Of a stretch of 64,000 nucleotides of DNA, positions 1 to 7,219 are shown one piece after another. The position numbers were made by a program, and so were the translations under genes. The notes beneath the pieces were generated by a model. That model was not told the DNA's origin. It saw only the letters and a list, made by a program, of their open reading frames with translations, and did not search any database. Numbering within the stretch: the first letter of the stretch is position 1; every line of letters begins with the position of its first letter. The DNA is from Sulfitobacter sp. F26204. GTDB lineage: Bacteria; Pseudomonadota; Alphaproteobacteria; Rhodobacterales; Rhodobacteraceae. The stretch lies in assembly GCF_026410305.1 (NCBI RefSeq), contig NZ_JAPMLQ010000003.1, forward strand, positions 310,001 to 374,000. The letters run 5' to 3'.

Positions 1-422
1 CGCTCCAGCGTGATGCCCATCAAAACAAACATCAAAACCGCCAGCAAGGTTTCAATCGACTGCCCCGCCAGAACGCGTTCGTTCATCCGGTTCACGATAA
101 AGGATACGTTGCGATCCAGTGCAACTTCCCAACCCGAGGGAAATACGGATTCCGCCACGCGTGGTAAATCGGGGTACCTGAACAGGGACACGCTGTCCTC
201 TTTGACGCCGGAATTGACCAAGGCGCGGTAAGCGTCAGAGGAGGTGTCGATCGCTTGGTGGATCATCAACCCCGCGGAATCGAGCGCTGCGATGATCCCA
301 AATGAAATGATACCCGCACCACCAATGGCAAAAGCCACCGGAAAGCCGGAAAGGATGCCACCGAACAGGCAGACGAATACGATAATCAGGCCGACTTCGA
401 CCCCATCGAGACCCAAAAACAT
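1..422 (-). CDS. TRAP transporter large permease, N-terminal part (cut by window edge)
   Basis: About 140 N-terminal residues of a DctM-type permease, the membrane subunit that moves the substrate with Na+ in TRAP transporters. The first 45 residues contain a membrane segment (LIIVFVCLFGGILSG) followed by FPVAFAIGGAG, typical of the family's start. The rest of the gene lies beyond position 1. Its ATG (422-420) overlaps the stop of the small permease gene upstream by one base (TGATG), so the two are translationally coupled. The residues around 55-95 form a long hydrophilic loop, a feature of the large DctM-like variants. Confidence 0.85.
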   Translation of the reverse strand, partial: MFLGLDGVEVGLIIVFVCLFGGILSGFPVAFAIGGAGIISFGIIAALDSAGLMIHQAIDTSSDAYRALVNSGVKEDSVSLFRYPDLPRVAESVFPSGWEVALDRNVSFIVNRMNERVLAGQSIETLLAVLMFVLMGITLE

Positions 423-1312
423 CAGTGCGTTCCCTCGTATGCTTCTTCGCCATCGCCAAGGGTGTCCTTGTCGAGATATTTCCCTTCGCTTTGAGGGCCT
501 TCGCGCAGTTCCAGATAGGAACGATAAAACACGACCAGCGCCTGCATCAGGATCATGATGCAAAAAGCACAGAGCAGTATTTTGAACAGGAAATAGCCAT
601 TGAAGCCGCTTGGACTGAACCCGAATGTCTCCACATTCCAGCGCAGTGCCCGTGCCTTGGTCAACAACCGCTCAAGCGTATCGGACGCAGAGGGATTGGG
701 CACGATCAGATGACGCCATAAAAAGAACCAGCCGTACATCCACGTCAGCACCGCAAATGGGACCATGAAAATGACAGCGCCCACCATATCAATGATCTTC
801 TTGGTGCGAAACTTTGCCGGACCATACAGCAGATCAACACGCACATGACTGCCCTGTATAAAGGCATAGGACACACACAGACAAATGATCAACGCGTTGT
901 ACAGCTTTAGCTCTTCGGCATACCAGGAGATGTCAAATTGCATCGGCACGCCAAAACCCAGAACGATGTCGGGCCGTGTGAAAATACGTTGCATGAAGAC
1001 GATGATGATCTGTTGAATGATCATCAGCAGCCCAGCCCAGGCAACAATGCGCCCAATGCCATTGCCGATTTTTTCAAAGAACCGGACGTAGCCCCACATG
1101 ATCTCGTTTCGCACCATACCGATCACGGTCATGATGATCACCGCAACGAGCAATACAAAAAACAATTCAGCCGAAGCCCCGAAATACACAAAACGCATGA
1201 TCGCCTGACTGTCACTCCAGTTCAGCCAAAGCTGCGGATGCGTGATGGCATAGCCGAAATTATAGAATGCAAGCGCGAGGTTTGAAATAAACCACCAAAG
1301 TGCGTCAATCAT
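422..1312 (-). CDS. TRAP transporter small permease subunit (DctQ-like, long form)
   Basis: Small membrane subunit of a TRAP transporter, 296 residues, longer than the usual 160-230. Hydrophobic segments lie near residues 47-68, 88-107, 138-152, 176-198 and 240-262. The family's loop motif HVRVD is at 156-160. The gene sits between the binding protein (1421-2515) and the large permease (1-422), the usual P-Q-M order. Long DctQ proteins pair with TakP-like binding proteins that carry 2-oxoacids or lactate, which fits the upstream gene. The substrate is not determined by sequence. Confidence 0.88.
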   Translation of the reverse strand: MIDALWWFISNLALAFYNFGYAITHPQLWLNWSDSQAIMRFVYFGASAELFFVLLVAVIIMTVIGMVRNEIMWGYVRFFEKIGNGIGRIVAWAGLLMIIQQIIIVFMQRIFTRPDIVLGFGVPMQFDISWYAEELKLYNALIICLCVSYAFIQGSHVRVDLLYGPAKFRTKKIIDMVGAVIFMVPFAVLTWMYGWFFLWRHLIVPNPSASDTLERLLTKARALRWNVETFGFSPSGFNGYFLFKILLCAFCIMILMQALVVFYRSYLELREGPQSEGKYLDKDTLGDGEEAYEGTH

Positions 1313-1384
1313 GCTGGAAAGTTCCTGTTCGGAATATCGTGAAACCCGTCCGCGCCGCTGTTGGCTCGGACAGGGGATAACGGA

Positions 1385-1412
1385 TTAGCGGCGGTTCTGA
1401 AACCGCCGCTAA
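1385..1412 (-). other. Perfect 12-bp stem-loop just after the TRAP binding-protein gene
   Basis: Arms 1385-1396 (TTAGCGGCGGTT) and 1401-1412 match perfectly around a 4-base loop. It begins 9 bases past the stop codon of the binding-protein gene and precedes the small permease. No T-tract follows on the minus strand, so it is more likely an mRNA-stabilising element or leaky processing site that raises binding protein over permease. That role is inferred from position. Confidence 0.7.
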
Positions 1413-1420
1413 CGCCCGAC

Positions 1421-2515
1421 TTAGTTGTCCATTGCGGCCAGAACGCGGTTGCGTTCTGTTGCGTATTTGCCTTCAGACAATGCCAGCCATTCACCGGATT
1501 CGCGCATTGATTTCTGCGCTGACTCATGGATTTCCTTGAACAGATCATCATCCGTGAAGCCCTGCAGAACTTCTGCGGATGCCTTACCAAATGCATCCCA
1601 GATTTCGCCTGAGAATTCGTGGATCTGCGTGCCGCCGGATTTCAGACGCTGCAAGGCCGGACCGTTGCTGGCCACGAACAGGGAATAGTTGTGCTGGTGA
1701 GCATCTGCACAGGATACTTCGATGGCACGCTGCTGTGCAGGTGTCAGACCCTCGAACAGTTCAAGGTTGGTCGCAACAGAGAGCGCAGCACCAGGCTCGT
1801 GGAAACCCGCTGGATAATAGTGATCGCAGACTTCTTGCAAACCCAGTTTTTCATCCGACCAAGGGCCGATCCACTCGGTACCGTCAAGTGCGCCGCTTGA
1901 AAGGGCTTGATAGATTTCACCGCCCGGCAGAACTTGAACAGAAGCGCCCAACTTGGACAATGCCTGCCCACCAAGGCCCGGCATGCGGAACTTGAGACCG
2001 TTAAAATCCTCGGCTGTATTGATTTCCTTACGGAACCATCCACCGCCCTGCGCGCCTGTCTGACCGGCAAGATAGGATTTGAGGCCGAACACCTCTCCCA
2101 GGTTATGATGCAGCGCTTTGCCGTCCGCACCATAGTACCAGGTCATCATTTCCGGCGCGGACATACCAAATGGCACGGCCGTGAAATAGGCGAACGCAGG
2201 GTGCTGGCCGGTGAAATAATAATCGGCACCATGATACATGTCGGCCTGACCTGATGTCACCGCATCAAATACCTCGAATGCGCCAACCAATTCGCCCGCA
2301 CCCTTGGGGTCGATCGTGATCTGGCCATCAGTGATGTCGCTGACATTCTTTACAACCCGCTCAACCGAGTCCCAGACCCCGGCAAGGCCGCGCGGCCAGG
2401 TGGTGACCATTGTCAGTGTGCGCTTGCCTTGTGCATAAGCAGGTGCTGCGAGCGTTGTCGCGGCGGCGGCTGTACCGCCAAGTGCAGATGTCTTCAAAAA
2501 TGAACGACGATCCAT
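1421..2515 (-). CDS. TRAP transporter substrate-binding protein, TakP/DctP family
   Basis: Periplasmic solute-binding protein of the TRAP transporter, 364 residues. The N-terminus has a twin-arginine style signal (MDRRSFLKTSALGG) and an AYAQG-type cleavage region near residue 29. The mature part contains TTWPRG, GADYYFTGQHP and GLKFRMPGLGGQ, which resemble TakP of Rhodobacter sphaeroides (365 residues, 2-oxoacid binding) and related lactate-binding proteins. A strong ribosome binding site (GGAGGAG) lies just upstream of the ATG. It is the first gene of a P-Q-M operon. Ligand assignment to 2-oxoacids is inference from family resemblance. Confidence 0.9.
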   Translation of the reverse strand: MDRRSFLKTSALGGTAAAATTLAAPAYAQGKRTLTMVTTWPRGLAGVWDSVERVVKNVSDITDGQITIDPKGAGELVGAFEVFDAVTSGQADMYHGADYYFTGQHPAFAYFTAVPFGMSAPEMMTWYYGADGKALHHNLGEVFGLKSYLAGQTGAQGGGWFRKEINTAEDFNGLKFRMPGLGGQALSKLGASVQVLPGGEIYQALSSGALDGTEWIGPWSDEKLGLQEVCDHYYPAGFHEPGAALSVATNLELFEGLTPAQQRAIEVSCADAHQHNYSLFVASNGPALQRLKSGGTQIHEFSGEIWDAFGKASAEVLQGFTDDDLFKEIHESAQKSMRESGEWLALSEGKYATERNRVLAAMDN

Positions 2516-3128
2516 AGGTTACTCCTCCCGAGTAGGATGCCCACGTCGCAGTTTCTTCACGCGTGGGTCGTTTCAAGTTTGGCCACCCTAACGCCAGTAG
2601 CAGAAAGTGGAATACCTTTTATTAGTAAAGAGAGTGACGGAGGCAACTTAGAGCACTGATTTGTCCGGACAAAACCAAAAAATGTGCCCTGTCGCCAACC
2701 AGAGGAAACACCATCGTACGCCTCTACCCCATGCTTTGCGGGTGATTCGTCGAATCGAATCGTTCGAGCACCGGTTTCCGCCTGGATTTGTCTCAACGAC
2801 TCACTGCAGCTTGGGCTTTTGTCGGCCATTGCGATGGTCAGCGCATCTTGGTCATGCAGGGTGATCCGCCTGGTCGTCAAAGTACGGCAAGATAGCGGCA
2901 TGGCTATAGCCGCCTCTTGTTCATGTCGGTCAATTGCTCTCGTTGCCATTGGGATCGGTTTGCAACGCCAGGATCGGGATCAAGTAATGCGAACTGACCG
3001 CCATGGGATGCCGGGCTACAGTGGCGGCCCCTCCCCTTGATTTCAACTTATGTCGTGAGGAGCACCTGAACCGAAACATAATTCCAGAAACGCACCCTCT
3101 AGCGACATATTTTTCATGTGTTTGCTGG
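2516..3128. other. Gene-poor intergenic stretch
   Basis: About 610 bases between the TRAP binding-protein start and the ilvB promoter. Open frames exist on both strands (2557-2949 minus, 2684-3040 plus) but neither has a recognisable domain or convincing start. A perfect 12-bp palindrome TTGTCCGGACAA lies at 2661-2672, about 146 bases upstream of the TRAP gene, and could be an operator for a GntR-type or other dimeric regulator. The rest may hold the TRAP promoter and decayed sequence. No RNA gene was recognised. Confidence 0.5.
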
Positions 3129-3157
3129 TTGACGCCCCTTAAAACCCCTCATAATGT
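3129..3157 (+). promoter_or_regulatory. Candidate promoter of the ilvB leader transcript
   Basis: TTGACG at 3129-3134 is separated by 17 bases from TAATGT at 3152-3157, a good sigma-70-type layout. It lies about 30 bases before the leader peptide gene, where the transcript of an attenuated operon should begin. Confidence 0.55.
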
Positions 3158-3185
3158 CTCCAAACGTAAAGAGGAGCCCTTGGGC

Positions 3186-3233
3186 ATGACTGAACTAGTC
3201 GTCATTCTTAGACATTCGCGCATGGGCCGGTGA
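3186..3233 (+). CDS. ilv leader peptide (branched-chain attenuation)
   Basis: A 15-residue open frame, MTELVVILRHSRMGR, with a strong GAGGAG site 9 bases before its ATG. Residues 4-8 are Leu-Val-Val-Ile-Leu, exactly the three products of the pathway that starts with acetolactate synthase. An intrinsic terminator follows 26 bases after its stop, before ilvB. This is the classic arrangement of ribosome-mediated attenuation: stalling at these codons when branched-chain aminoacyl-tRNAs are short would favour read-through into ilvB-ilvN. Attenuation of ilv operons is established in proteobacteria; its action here is inferred. Confidence 0.85.
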   Translation: MTELVVILRHSRMGR

Positions 3234-3285
3234 CGGTAGACCATAATTCGACCCATGCGCCCCCGACATTCTCGGGGGTTTTTTT
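3218..3285 (+). terminator. Attenuator of the ilvB operon
   Basis: The intrinsic terminator is a perfect 7-bp stem (CCCCCGA 3260-3266, TCGGGGG 3272-3278) with a 5-base loop, followed by seven T residues to 3285. Upstream, GCGCATGGG (3218-3226, within the leader frame) pairs perfectly with CCCATGCGC (3252-3260), giving a second 9-bp stem that encloses the leader stop codon. The two stems share base 3260, so they are near-adjacent rather than clearly exclusive; the anti-terminator pairing is not obvious by eye. Confidence 0.82.
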
Positions 3286-3339
3286 ATGCGCCAAACGAAC
3301 TTAAACACGGCACAACATACCGCCGCACGGAGCAAGACA

Positions 3340-5091
3340 ATGACACGCCAAATGACCGGAGCCAAAATGATCGTCCAAGCCCTGATTGACCAGGGTGTGG
3401 ACACTGTATTCGGATACCCCGGCGGCGCTGTGCTACCTATCTATGACGAAGTGTTTCAGCAGAATTCGATCAAACATGTGCTTGTACGTCACGAACAGGG
3501 CGCGGTGCATGCGGCCGAGGGTTATGCGCGTTCCACTGGCAAGCCCGGTGTTGTTCTGGTCACCTCCGGCCCCGGTGCGACAAATGCCGTAACCGGCCTG
3601 ACGGACGCCCTGCTTGATTCCATCCCCCTGGTGGTTCTGACCGGTCAGGTCCCGACCTTCATGATCGGATCGGATGCTTTTCAAGAAGCGGATACAGTCG
3701 GCATCACGCGACCCTGCACCAAACACAACTGGCTGGTGAAGGAAACCGACAGGTTGTCAGGCGTCATCCATGAAGCGTTCCATGTCGCCACTTCGGGGCG
3801 GCCCGGTCCCGTGTTGGTCGACATTCCCAAGGACGTGCAATTCGCCACGGGAAAATACACACCCAAAGCGCCATCAACATCACATTACCAACCGCAGCTC
3901 AAAGGTGATCTTGAAGAGATCACCGAACTGGTTGCCGCCATCGAAAAGGCCAAACGCCCTGTGTTCTATACAGGTGGTGGGGTCATCAACTCCGGTCCGG
4001 CCGCATCGCAATTGTTGCGTGAACTGGTTGAGGCTACGGGTTTTCCGATCACCTCAACCCTGATGGGTTTGGGCTGTTATCCGGCTTCGGGCGACAAATG
4101 GTTGGGCATGCTCGGGATGCACGGCCTGTATGAAGCCAATATGGCAATGCATGACTGCGACCTGATGATCAACATCGGTGCACGATTTGATGATCGTATC
4201 ACCGGCGTTGTGGACATGTTCAGCCCGAAATCGAAAAAAGCCCATATCGACATTGATCCGTCCTCCATCAACAAGGTGATCCGCGTCGACATCCCGATCA
4301 TGGGTGATGTTGGGCATGTGCTTGAGGATTTGCTGAAAATTTGGAAGTCACGCGGGCGCAAGACCAATTCAGAAGCCGTTGCCAAGTGGTGGAAACAGAT
4401 TGACGAATGGCGCAGCATTGATTGTCTGAAGTTCGAGCAGAAAGGCAAGGTGATCAAGCCTCAATACGCGCTGGCGCGTCTTGAAGCCCTGACCAAGGAT
4501 CACGACCGCTACATCTGCACCGAGGTCGGGCAGCACCAGATGTGGGCTGCGCAATATCTTGGTTTTGAAGACCCAAATCGCTGGATGACCTCAGGTGGAC
4601 TGGGCACGATGGGTTATGGTTTTCCGGCATCGATTGGCGTGCAAATGGCCCATCCAGAAAGTCTGGTCGTGAATGTTGCGGGCGAAGCCTCGTGGTTGAT
4701 GAACATGCAAGAACTGGGCACCGCGATGCAATACAACTTGCCCGTCAAACAATTTATCCTGAACAACGAACGTCTTGGCATGGTGCGCCAATGGCAGGAA
4801 CTGCTGCATGGGGAGCGCTATTCCTCAAGCTGGTCCGAAGCCCTGCCCGATTTTGTGAAACTCGCCGATGCATTCGGGGCCAAGGGCATCATCTGCTCGG
4901 ATCCTGATGATCTCGACGATGCGATCATGGAAATGATTACACATGACGGGCCGGTGATCTTTGACTGTCTTGTGGAAAAGCACGAGAACTGTTTTCCGAT
5001 GATCCCGTCAGGCAAGGCCCATAACGAGATGATCATGGGCGAGGTTGATACCTCAACCGCTATTGATGCCGAGGGCAAGGTGCTGGTTTAG
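3340..5091 (+). CDS. ilvB: Acetolactate synthase, large catalytic subunit
   Basis: Thiamine diphosphate enzyme that condenses two pyruvates, or pyruvate and 2-oxobutyrate, in the first step of Val/Leu and Ile synthesis. The 583 residues show the N-terminal signature GYPGGAVLPIYDE, the catalytic glutamate region RHEQGAVHAAEGYA, and C-terminal ERLGMVRQWQELLHGERYS. The start at 3340 is preferred over 3286 because a GGAG site lies about 8 bases upstream, while 3286 directly abuts the attenuator T-tract. In the TPP/Mg signature, normally GD(G/A), residue 449 is Glu (VAGEASWLMN), a conservative change worth noting. It is followed by ilvN and controlled by the leader upstream. Confidence 0.96.
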   Translation: MTRQMTGAKMIVQALIDQGVDTVFGYPGGAVLPIYDEVFQQNSIKHVLVRHEQGAVHAAEGYARSTGKPGVVLVTSGPGATNAVTGLTDALLDSIPLVVLTGQVPTFMIGSDAFQEADTVGITRPCTKHNWLVKETDRLSGVIHEAFHVATSGRPGPVLVDIPKDVQFATGKYTPKAPSTSHYQPQLKGDLEEITELVAAIEKAKRPVFYTGGGVINSGPAASQLLRELVEATGFPITSTLMGLGCYPASGDKWLGMLGMHGLYEANMAMHDCDLMINIGARFDDRITGVVDMFSPKSKKAHIDIDPSSINKVIRVDIPIMGDVGHVLEDLLKIWKSRGRKTNSEAVAKWWKQIDEWRSIDCLKFEQKGKVIKPQYALARLEALTKDHDRYICTEVGQHQMWAAQYLGFEDPNRWMTSGGLGTMGYGFPASIGVQMAHPESLVVNVAGEASWLMNMQELGTAMQYNLPVKQFILNNERLGMVRQWQELLHGERYSSSWSEALPDFVKLADAFGAKGIICSDPDDLDDAIMEMITHDGPVIFDCLVEKHENCFPMIPSGKAHNEMIMGEVDTSTAIDAEGKVLV

Positions 5092-5092
5092 A

Positions 5093-5137
5093 CCGTTTTC
5101 CTTCGCAGAAAACGGACGGAAACGCTGAAGGTTTCCG
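5093..5137 (+). other. Two tandem stem-loops between ilvB and ilvN
   Basis: CCGTTTTC (5093-5100) pairs with GAAAACGG (5108-5115), and CGGAAAC (5117-5123) pairs with GTTTCCG (5131-5137); both stems are perfect with 7-base loops. No T-tract follows either one, so they are unlikely to stop transcription and may tune mRNA stability or the subunit ratio. Confidence 0.6.
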
Positions 5138-5161
5138 ATGCAGAAATAAGGGATACGAATA

Positions 5162-5722
5162 ATGTCAGCTCTAAAAATCAAAAAAGGTGCCAACTCGCAC
5201 TCTGCCTACAACCTACGACCGAGCTACTCTGACGTGATTGAACGTCATACACTGGCAGTGTTGGTCGAAAACGAACCGGGCGTGCTGGCGCGCGTGATTG
5301 GGCTTTTCTCGGGACGCGGATATAACATCGACAGCCTGACGGTCGCTGAGGTGGACCACACAGGGCACCTGAGCCGTATCACCATCGTAACCTCGGGTAC
5401 GCCGCAAATCGTCGAACAGATCAAGGCGCAACTGGGCCGGATCGTTTCGGTCCACGAGGTTCATGACCTGACGGTGGAAGGTGCCAGCGTCGAACGCGAG
5501 CTGGCAATGTTCAAGGTGGTCGGCAAAGGCGATCATCGCGTCGAAGCACTGCGCCTTGCCGATATTTTCCGCGCAAATGTTGTGGACAGCACCTTGGAAA
5601 GCTTTGTGTTCGAAATCACCGGAGCACCGGAAAAAATAGATGCCTTTGCGGATTTGATGCGCCCTCTGGGCCTGAGCGAAGTCGCGCGAACCGGTGTTGC
5701 GGCGTTATCGCGAGGCGACTAA
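5162..5722 (+). CDS. ilvN: Acetolactate synthase, small regulatory subunit
   Basis: Regulatory partner of IlvB, 186 residues. An ACT domain occupies roughly residues 22-95 (HTLAVLVENEPGVLARVIGL, FSGRGYNIDSL), the fold that binds valine and gives feedback inhibition and activation of the catalytic subunit. The C-terminal half (FRANVVDSTLESFVFEITG) matches the second domain of the IlvN/IlvH family. It lies 70 bases after ilvB on the same strand and shares the attenuated transcript. An N-terminal extension of about 20 polar residues precedes the ACT domain, as in other alphaproteobacterial IlvH proteins. Confidence 0.95.
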   Translation: MSALKIKKGANSHSAYNLRPSYSDVIERHTLAVLVENEPGVLARVIGLFSGRGYNIDSLTVAEVDHTGHLSRITIVTSGTPQIVEQIKAQLGRIVSVHEVHDLTVEGASVERELAMFKVVGKGDHRVEALRLADIFRANVVDSTLESFVFEITGAPEKIDAFADLMRPLGLSEVARTGVAALSRGD

Positions 5723-5763
5723 CCCCTTCCTGTGACCTTCAACGGTGGGGCCGTTTGACCGGC

Positions 5764-6111
5764 CTAGCCGTTGCTGATCTTGCACTGCTCTGAATGTATC
5801 TTGGCGGCGCCGTGGAAAGGGATGACTTTTCCGACCAGACAATCAGGTTCCTCATCATTACGGCTGACGTTCTGGCGCAGCCCGTCCTGCAGTCCATTGC
5901 ACATCTTCGGTTTCACAATATGTGCATTATGTGCACGGCGAGTCTTGCTTTCGACGGTCACGTCGAATTGCACCATATCACCCGGTTGCAAAACCATGTT
6001 TTCGGTATCCTCGACCGAAGTGGCGTTAAAATAGGCCAAGTCGCCATGATCCTCGCACCAAAACACTGCTTTTTGATCGTTCACATCGCTCCAAAGTACC
6101 ACGCCCATCAT
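5764..6111 (-). CDS. Cold-shock-domain-like protein, uncharacterised
   Basis: About 115 residues. The first part (GVVLWSDVNDQKAVFWCEDH, DLAYFN, LQPGDMVQFDV, RRAHNAHIV) follows the strand pattern of a single cold-shock/OB domain, with the PGD-x-V-x-F-x-V hallmark, but aromatic RNA-binding motifs are only partly kept. The C-terminal 40 residues are polar and unassigned. The ATG at 6111 was chosen because the domain starts there; its GAGGGA site is rather far (12 bases), and non-ATG starts farther upstream are possible. It is divergent from the HTH regulator at 6329. Nucleic-acid binding is inferred. Confidence 0.6.
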   Translation of the reverse strand: MMGVVLWSDVNDQKAVFWCEDHGDLAYFNATSVEDTENMVLQPGDMVQFDVTVESKTRRAHNAHIVKPKMCNGLQDGLRQNVSRNDEEPDCLVGKVIPFHGAAKIHSEQCKISNG

Positions 6112-6328
6112 ATTGTTTATAGTTCCCTCGATTGTTCCTGTTTTTGTAACCAACTTACACAATATAGAGAGAAGCTGATCCAAAGCACGTTGGTATTTGT
6201 GTCTAAGCACCGGGAGCGATGCAGCTAAGGCGCATCAGCTACGTTGCTAAGCCGCGTCAAATGTGGAATTAAGCGCCTATGCCGACATTTTACATTATGT
6301 GATTTACGCCTCAGATAGACACTGCGCC

Positions 6329-7126
6329 ATGACACTTACAAAACAGTCCCCTGCTGAACTCCGGAATATGTTTGGTGCGAACCTGCGCCAACTCTCAGAA
6401 GCTTATCCCTCGATCTCGGATCTTTCGCGGCAATTGGGTATCAACCGGACGCAGTACAATCGGTATCTATCAGGTGAGAGCTTTCCTCGGCCGGACGTAT
6501 TGGCCCGCATCTGTGCATTCTTCAAGGTAGACGCGCGTGTCTTGCTGGAACCCGTTGACCAGATTGGATCCGGGCAAGACCCGATTTCAAATCCTTTCCT
6601 GCATGACTTTCTGCCGGAATCTTCGTCAAAAATACCAAATGACTTGTTTCCCAGTGGTTTCTACCGGTTTTCGCGCCGCAGCTTTACCAACAAGGACGTG
6701 TTCATCGTTGGCCTCGTATTTGTCAAACGCGTTGGCACCAACACCTATATGCGGGGATATGAGTCCATCAATGCGATGCGGGTTCAGAACCTGCCAACCA
6801 ATGCCCGCGCGCGTGAATTCCGTGGCATTGCGATGCAACAGGAAGACGGTATCAGCCTGTTGGTTTCGCGCCGCAATGCAATGACTTCATCGTTCAATTT
6901 TCTGAACCGGGTTGCTTCGTTCGAGAATAACTATTGGGTCGGATACATCACTCGGACTATACCTGAGGATGCAAAGGGGCTGCGTGCAACCCGCATGGTT
7001 TATGAATATCTGGGCCCAAAGCCCGTCGATGCTTTGCCCGCTGCGCGAAAGACCGGGTTTCACACGGTCGAGGAATTGTTGCCTTATCACCGACGGCTTC
7101 TTCAGACGGATATGACATTTGCCTGA
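6329..7126 (+). CDS. HTH transcriptional regulator (XRE-like) with unassigned C-terminal domain
   Basis: 265 residues. An XRE-type helix-turn-helix covers roughly residues 12-70 (SISDLSRQLGINRTQYNRYL, SGESFPRPDVLARICAFF). The remaining 190 residues contain no domain I can name; they are globular, with aromatic and charged stretches such as GFYRFSRRSFTNKDVFIVGL. The start at 6329 places the HTH at the normal distance from the N-terminus; no clear Shine-Dalgarno is visible. It is divergent from the cold-shock-like gene and 93 bases before the Rieske oxygenase, so either could be its target. Function is not known. Confidence 0.75.
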   Translation: MTLTKQSPAELRNMFGANLRQLSEAYPSISDLSRQLGINRTQYNRYLSGESFPRPDVLARICAFFKVDARVLLEPVDQIGSGQDPISNPFLHDFLPESSSKIPNDLFPSGFYRFSRRSFTNKDVFIVGLVFVKRVGTNTYMRGYESINAMRVQNLPTNARAREFRGIAMQQEDGISLLVSRRNAMTSSFNFLNRVASFENNYWVGYITRTIPEDAKGLRATRMVYEYLGPKPVDALPAARKTGFHTVEELLPYHRRLLQTDMTFA

Positions 7127-7192
7127 GGACACGATGTCGCCCCTGACAAAAACGGGTCGCTGACAGGAACGCCCAATCTGGTGCGTGCTTTA

Positions 7193-7212
7193 TCCTGCTG
7201 ACAACAGCAGGA
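7193..7212 (+). promoter_or_regulatory. Stem-loop covering the Rieske oxygenase ribosome binding site
   Basis: TCCTGCTG (7193-7200) pairs perfectly with CAGCAGGA (7205-7212) around ACAA. The 3' arm includes most of the AGGAG ribosome binding site (7209-7213) of the gene starting at 7220, so the fold would hide it. Translational control is an inference. Confidence 0.5.
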
Positions 7213-7219
7213 GAGCCAC

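Noticed and set aside
3286-3339. Longer ilvB start at an ATG beside the attenuator
   Set aside because: It has no ribosome binding site, because the preceding bases are the terminator T-tract, and the extra 18 residues have no family similarity. ATG 3340 has GGAG at the right distance.
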